From Hymenobacter caeli (GTDB lineage Bacteria > Bacteroidota > Bacteroidia > Cytophagales > Hymenobacteraceae), in contig NZ_JABSNP010000008.1 in the NCBI RefSeq assembly GCF_013294115.1, forward strand, positions 124,001-188,000: a stretch of 64,000 bases of DNA, in the 5' to 3' direction. Position numbers and translations under genes: made by a program. Shown here in pieces: positions 63,944 to 64,000 of this stretch. The number at the start of each line of letters is the position of its first letter. The stretch's first letter is position 1. The notes beneath the pieces were generated by a model. That model was not told where the DNA came from and did not search any database. It saw nothing but the letters and a program-made list of their open reading frames with translations.

Positions 63944-64000
63944 CTACGCGCCAATGATGGCCTCCGCTACTTCGCGGCCGGTGGCCAGCGCCGCGTTCAG
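63944..64000 (-). CDS. C-terminal end of a probable FAD-dependent oxidoreductase (partial)
   Basis: The last 18 codons and TAG stop of a gene entering from the right: LNAALATGREVAEAIIGA. The pattern of small residues then GREVAEAII is typical of the last helix of flavin amine-oxidase or phytoene-desaturase-like proteins, which packs on the FAD. With so little sequence the family is a guess. Confidence 0.5.
   Translation of the reverse strand: MNAALATGREVAEAIIGA

Overview
The window looks like chromosome from a high-GC Bacteroidota member, most likely Hymenobacter or a close Cytophagales relative. The grounds are: GC-rich coding sequence; promoter boxes of the Bacteroidota type (TAnnTTTG, often with TTTG about 20 bases upstream); a long NusB; DUF1573, DUF4468 and paired DUF1800/DUF1501 proteins; and C-terminal domains resembling type IX secretion tails. 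The genus is an inference from protein style, not from a search. No rRNA, CRISPR array, phage gene or recognisable transposase was found.

Layout. 1-5.4 kb: a membrane Fe-S oxidoreductase subunit, tRNA-Phe, and a copper module (HMA chaperone, CopA ATPase, membrane cupredoxin). 5.5-12.6 kb: a lipoprotein, tatC, glyA, a single-chain sigma/anti-sigma/TPR fusion, DinB and DoxX family proteins, a serine hydrolase and an AT-richer orphan gene. 12.7-20.5 kb: polA, a LytTR regulator, kynurenine monooxygenase, small envelope proteins and two tRNA-Pro genes. 20.5-28.2 kb: a VOC protein and an MsbA-type ABC exporter, divergent from a run of nusB, ytxH-like, NAD isocitrate dehydrogenase, DUF1573, yajC, ybbR-like and coaE. 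28.2-38 kb: a GNAT-like protein, DUF4468, two tRNA-Val genes, TerB-like, MscS, ArsR, hemA, an EamA transporter, an orphan and an LpxR-like protein, then a cluster of very GC-rich hairpins. 38-50 kb: histidine kinases and a response regulator, a GH95 fucosidase, an amino-acid permease, tandem carboxypeptidase-like proteins, an AttH/CrtC-like lipoprotein and dusB. 50-64 kb: a CPBP protease, cdsA, gdhA, psd, a GxxExxY protein in a perfect inverted repeat, a ygiB/ygiC-like pair, the DUF1800/DUF1501 pair, a GH13 enzyme, and the C-terminal end of one more protein at the right edge.

The most unusual layer is between the genes. At least seven intergenic spaces (24.7, 25.8, 27.5, 50.8, 54.5, 55.4 and 59.8 kb) are filled by inverted repeats whose arms are built from short AT-rich words and run up to, or into, start or stop codons. 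Three lie within 5.3 kb and share an outer word of the form ACC[AG]C[AT]GATT. The largest has perfect 41-bp arms enclosing only a gene of the GxxExxY (PD-(D/E)XK nuclease-like) family. This suggests a nuclease-associated family of palindromic repeats with gene-carrying and gene-less members. Other points of note are the sigma/anti-sigma fusion, several -7 boxes so close to start codons that transcripts should be leaderless, a structured nusB leader, and a tandem paralogue pair in which one copy lost a cysteine-rich segment between direct repeats.
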